DNA from: Bradyrhizobium erythrophlei
GTDB taxonomy: Bacteria; Pseudomonadota; Alphaproteobacteria; Rhizobiales; Xanthobacteraceae
Assembly: GCF_900129505.1 (NCBI RefSeq)
Contig: NZ_LT670818.1
Span: forward strand, 2,604,001 to 2,668,000
Direction: 5' to 3'
DNA length: 64,000 nucleotides
In this document: positions 61,801 to 64,000 of the stretch, in pieces
Layout of the letters: each line of letters starts with the position of its first letter
Numbering within the stretch: position 1 is the first letter of the stretch
Notes under the pieces: model-generated
The model's database searches: none
What the model saw: only the letters and a program-made list of their open reading frames with translations
Told to the model about the DNA's origin: nothing
Made by a program: the position numbers and the translations under genes

Positions 61801-64000
61801 TCACGGCGGCGGACATCACCGCCGGCAGCGTCAGCCTGACGGTGACGGCGGGCGACCTCGGGGCCGACGGCAGCAAGCAGATTGCGGCGCAGTTCAGTGA
61901 CAGCTTTGGCAACAGCTCGACCACCGCGGCGCTCGGCGTCACGCTCGACACCATTGCGCCGGCGGTTGCAATCACGAGCGGGGGCGGTCCGGTCAACCAG
62001 GCCGCGCAGACGATCTCCGGCACCGGTGAAGCCGGCACCACGATAAATCTGTTCGACAACGGCAGCCTGCTGCAACTGCCCACGGTGACGGTCGGCCAGA
62101 ACGGCCTGTGGTCAGCCAGCGTGACGCTGGCCAATGGCAGCAACTCGCTGACCGCGAGCGATACCGATGCCGCCGGCAACGCCGGCTCCAGCAGCGCGGT
62201 GACCTATACGCTGAGCACCGTTGGTCCGACCGTAACCGAGAGTCTTTCGATCGATAGCGGAACGTCGTCGAGCGACAGGATCACCTCGAACGATGCGCTG
62301 ACCGGGACGGGGCTCGCCAACACCGTGGTGCACTTCACGGTCGACGGCAGCCCGATTGCCACCACCGTGACTGCTAACGCCCAGGGGAACTGGTCGTTCA
62401 CGCCGACCGGGCTGGCCGACGGGCCGCACACCATCGTGGCCAGCCAGACCGATGGCTTTGGCAACACCGGCACGGCCTCGCTCAGCTTTACACTCGATAC
62501 GACGGTGCCCGCGGTTGCAATCACCACCATCGAAGGCGGCGACAACCTCATCAACGCGGCGGAAGCGGCGGGCGGCATCCAGATCGGCGGTACCGCGGAG
62601 ATCGGGTCGACGCTGACGGTGAATGGTGCCGCGGTGACGGTGGACGGCACCGGGCACTGGACCACGTCGGTGACGCCGGCGGGCCAGGGCGCGCTGGCGG
62701 TGACGGCGATTGCAACGGATGCGGCCGGCAATTCGTCGAGCACCACCACCAATCTGACGGTGGACACCATCGCACCCGCGGTTGCGATCACGAGCGGGGG
62801 CGGTCCGGTCAACCAGGCTGCGCAGACGATCTCCGGCACCGGTGAAGCCGGCACCACGATAAATCTGTTCGACAACGGCAGCCTGCTGCAACTGCCCACG
62901 GTGACGGTCGGCCAGAACGGCCTGTGGTCAGCCAGCGTGACGCTGGCCAATGGCAGCAACTCGCTGACCGCGAGCGATACCGATGCCGCCGGCAACGCCG
63001 GCACCAGCAGCGCGGTGACCTATACGCTGAGCACCGTTGGTCCGACCGTAACCGAGAGTCTTTCGATCGATAGCGGAACGTCGTCGAGCGACAGGATCAC
63101 CTCGAACGATGCGCTGACCGGGACGGGGCTCGCCAACACCGTGGTGCACTTCACGGTCGACGGCAGCCCGATTGCCACCACCGTGACTGCTAACGCCCAG
63201 GGGAACTGGTCGTTCACGCCGACCGGGCTGGCCGACGGGCCGCACACCATCGTGGCCAGCCAGACCGATGGCTTTGGCAACACCGGCACGGCCTCGCTCA
63301 GCTTTACACTCGATACGACGGTGCCCGCGGTTGCAATCACCACCATCGAAGGCGGCGACAACCTCATCAACGCGGCGGAAGCGGCCGGCGGGATCCAGAT
63401 CGGCGGCACCGCCGAGATCGGCTCGACGCTGACGGTGAACGGCGCGGCAGTGACGGTGGACGGCACCGGGCACTGGACGACGTCAGTCACGCCGGCGGGC
63501 CAGGGTGCGCTGGCGGTGACGGCGATTGCAACGGATGCGGCCGGCAATTCGTCGACTACCTCGACGACGCTGACGGTGGATACCATCGCGCCGGCGGTTG
63601 CGATCACGAGCGGGGGCGGTCCGGTCAACCAGGCTGCGCAGACGATCTCCGGAACCGGCGAAGCCGGCACCACGATAAATCTGTTCGACAACGGCAGCCT
63701 GCTGCAACTGCCCACGGTGACGGTCGGCCAGAACGGCCTGTGGTCAGCCAGCGTGACGCTGGCCAATGGCAGCAACTCGCTGACCGCGAGCGATACCGAT
63801 GCCGCCGGCAACGCCGGCTCCAGCAGCGCGGTGACCTATACGCTGAGCACCGTTGGTCCGACCGTAACCGAGAGTCTTTCGATCGATAGCGGAACGTCGT
63901 CGAGCGACAGGATCACCTCGAACGATGCGCTGACCGGGACGGGGCTCGCCAACACCGTGGTGCACTTCACGGTCGACGGCAGCCCGATTGCCACCACCGT
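58818..64000 (+). CDS. Giant FecR-domain/Ig-like-repeat surface protein, C-terminus beyond window
   Basis: The frame stays open from TTG 58818 to the right edge (1,727 codons) with no stop, so the gene is longer. After about 110 residues comes a FecR-type domain (GKVVGHVVKMTGSASIVRNG, then a TPVATIGIRGTAV hallmark near residue 215), followed by a Pro/Thr/Ser-rich linker, then tandem bacterial Ig-like (BIg/cadherin-like) domains of about 90-100 residues from near residue 410 to the edge, typified by VTISGTATAG, SVTLANGSNSLTA and the terminal DTT/DTI turn. This layout fits type I-secreted giant adhesins of the BapA/RTX kind. The start is inferred (a later GTG at 58857 is possible). Confidence 0.88.
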   Translation, partial: MNYTGRFSPGASDVESVRFDFGSLPDHGHSGTFKVPDAHLLFSGDYLRSGSDLIISDHLHRVVLPDYFHGDKRPLLVSPDGAPLDANVIDALTGYTHYAQAAGAAGKVVGHVVKMTGSASIVRNGVTIVLNNGDAVYQTDVVQTGSNSTLGLVLVDGTTFNLTANARLMLNDLTYDPTSTSNTALFTLVQGAASFVAGQVAKTGDMKVGTPVATIGIRGTAVILDISSTDGTVGISVVDQQDGQVHAVQVFKCVSTGVPGAACTAGDLIGTVTSNGPSLTLTPAANFQVVAQENSKTAAQVGQEFNAFQQVLSTYDAGKQLVPNTPPPSDGKRGDANPQSTTKSASAGSSTPPGDTNSTQIITTPVSTAQHLDADTEPNVVVTPLSSPSVNPTQSPSLLQAPFIQAPIIQPLPTIVAITSPVAAGNIINQSAISAGFIISGTATAGNVPVNGQTATVAIVDSSNVVKYTYTTTVTNGAWSVKVPAAQALALADGNYSIQATVLDTTGSTTTTVTQTITVDTVPPTVTISTTDTTTNQPTQKISGHVTTTEAAAGGTVTLYDTVNGVTTQVGTAAVGSGGAWSTSVTLSGNGTHSIVAKDTDVAGNTGASTPVVFALNTAAPTIAITTPVAGDNIINKVEAAAGVTISGTATAGSGGAAVNGQAATIAIVDSTNAVKDAYAATVTGGVWSVNVTAAQALALADGSYSIKANVSDTAGNSSTTAALTITLDTTAPSGGPPVLTAASDSGTSHTDGITDVTAPTFAVALNPTVAAGDTVKLLLGGSPLAHPVTHTVTAADITAGSVSLKVTAGDLGADGSKSITAQFTDLAGNSSTTSADVITLDTTAPVVAIGNTGGPTNQPSLSLTGTIAGADAGTTIAIFDGTTQVGVGTISGGTWSASVTLSSGSNVLTAHVTDAAGNTNTSSAVTYTLSTTAPTGGTPVLTAASDSGTSHADDVTNVTAPTFTVALGSTVVAGDTVQLLLGGSPLAHPVTHTVTAADITAGSVSLTVTAGDLGADGSKQIAAQFSDSFGNSSTTAALGVTLDTIAPAVAITSGGGPVNQAAQTISGTGEAGTTINLFDNGSLLQLPTVTVGQNGLWSASVTLANGSNSLTASDTDAAGNAGSSSAVTYTLSTVGPTVTESLSIDSGTSSSDRITSNDALTGTGLANTVVHFTVDGSPIATTVTANAQGNWSFTPTGLADGPHTIVASQTDGFGNTGTASLSFTLDTTVPAVAITTIEGGDNLINAAEAAGGIQIGGTAEIGSTLTVNGAAVTVDGTGHWTTSVTPAGQGALAVTAIATDAAGNSSSTTTNLTVDTIAPAVAITSGGGPVNQAAQTISGTGEAGTTINLFDNGSLLQLPTVTVGQNGLWSASVTLANGSNSLTASDTDAAGNAGTSSAVTYTLSTVGPTVTESLSIDSGTSSSDRITSNDALTGTGLANTVVHFTVDGSPIATTVTANAQGNWSFTPTGLADGPHTIVASQTDGFGNTGTASLSFTLDTTVPAVAITTIEGGDNLINAAEAAGGIQIGGTAEIGSTLTVNGAAVTVDGTGHWTTSVTPAGQGALAVTAIATDAAGNSSTTSTTLTVDTIAPAVAITSGGGPVNQAAQTISGTGEAGTTINLFDNGSLLQLPTVTVGQNGLWSASVTLANGSNSLTASDTDAAGNAGSSSAVTYTLSTVGPTVTESLSIDSGTSSSDRITSNDALTGTGLANTVVHFTVDGSPIATT
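61028..61949 (+). repeat. Near-repeat pair of Ig-like units, 606-bp spacing
   Basis: The sequence beginning GGTCCTGACGGCGGCGTCGG occurs at 61031 and again at 61637 (606 bases apart, 202 codons), continuing with similar sequence (CTGGCGCATCCGGTGACGCA and the following block) in both copies. Divergence between the copies is greater than in the 816-bp array, so this is an older duplication of two Ig-like domains. Confidence 0.75.
61947..64000 (+). repeat. Tandem 816-bp repeat encoding three Ig-like domains per unit
   Basis: Units begin near 61947, 62763 and 63579, each exactly 816 bases (272 codons) from the next; the third is cut by the window edge. Anchor: GGTCAACCAG at 61991, 62807 and 63623. 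The copies are almost identical (for example one difference at 63007, A against T in the first and third). Such low divergence indicates recent duplication or gene conversion; copy number probably varies between strains. Confidence 0.92.

Noticed and set aside
60425..63965. Several long minus-strand open frames in the repeat region
   Set aside because: They mirror the Ig-repeat coding sequence, repeat with the same 816-base period, and are explained by codon bias in the plus-strand gene.
1..64000. CRISPR arrays, tRNA or rRNA genes, intact insertion sequences
   Set aside because: None was seen on reading; the only strong repeats are the in-frame Ig-domain repeats at the right end.

Overview
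The window reads as a high-GC alphaproteobacterial chromosome. Gene style (urt-type transporters, XRE-cupin regulators, giant FecR/Ig-repeat surface protein, large winged-helix/AAA/TPR regulators) points to Bradyrhizobium or a close relative; this is an inference from protein style only. No rRNA, tRNA, CRISPR array or intact insertion sequence was seen.

Region 1 (1-26.9 kb) looks like a one-carbon/amide nitrogen island. An XRE regulator is cut by the left edge. It is followed on the plus strand by a urea/short-chain-amide ABC transporter (728-5634), both subunits of N,N-dimethylformamidase (5665-8545), a Rieske-oxygenase-like protein that has lost cluster ligands, two small genes, and a urease set ureE-F-AB-C-G-D with fused gamma and beta subunits (10682-15802). 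A divergent pair of operons then encodes the N-methylglutamate pathway: N-methylglutamate dehydrogenase mgdABCD (minus, 20821-15807) and N-methylglutamate synthase mgsABC plus gmaS (plus, 21010-25315). An XRE-cupin regulator and a folD remnant close the region. Together these suggest import of dimethylformamide or related amides, hydrolysis to formate and dimethylamine, and, after a demethylation step not encoded here, use of methylamine through N-methylglutamate. A 17-bp imperfect palindrome TTTCTYNNNAGGAAAYA occurs before the transporter, between mgdA and mgsA, and before the regulator, which suggests one shared regulon.

Region 2 (26.9-38.9 kb) holds a GlxA/AraC-type regulator, an amino-acid-type ABC transporter with permease and ATPase fused, another XRE-cupin regulator, and a divergent operon of an enolase-superfamily enzyme, HyuA/HyuB-type hydantoinase/oxoprolinase subunits and a gamma-glutamyltransferase-like enzyme. 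It ends in the truncated 3' half of an aldo/keto reductase gene. The likely role is catabolism of an imported cyclic-amide or gamma-glutamyl-type compound, with the substrate unknown.

Region 3 (39.9-45.8 kb) is a tight operon of a GlcD/D-lactate-dehydrogenase-like flavoprotein with a ribose-type ABC importer (ATPase, two permeases, binding protein).

Region 4 (46.5-64 kb) is accessory: a catalase-family protein, two very large winged-helix/AAA/TPR regulators (one with degenerate receiver and cyclase domains), two small proteins, a DUF2235/Tle1-like hydrolase, and the first 5.2 kb of a giant FecR/Ig-repeat protein. Its coding sequence contains an 816-bp, 272-codon near-identical tandem repeat and is cut by the right edge.
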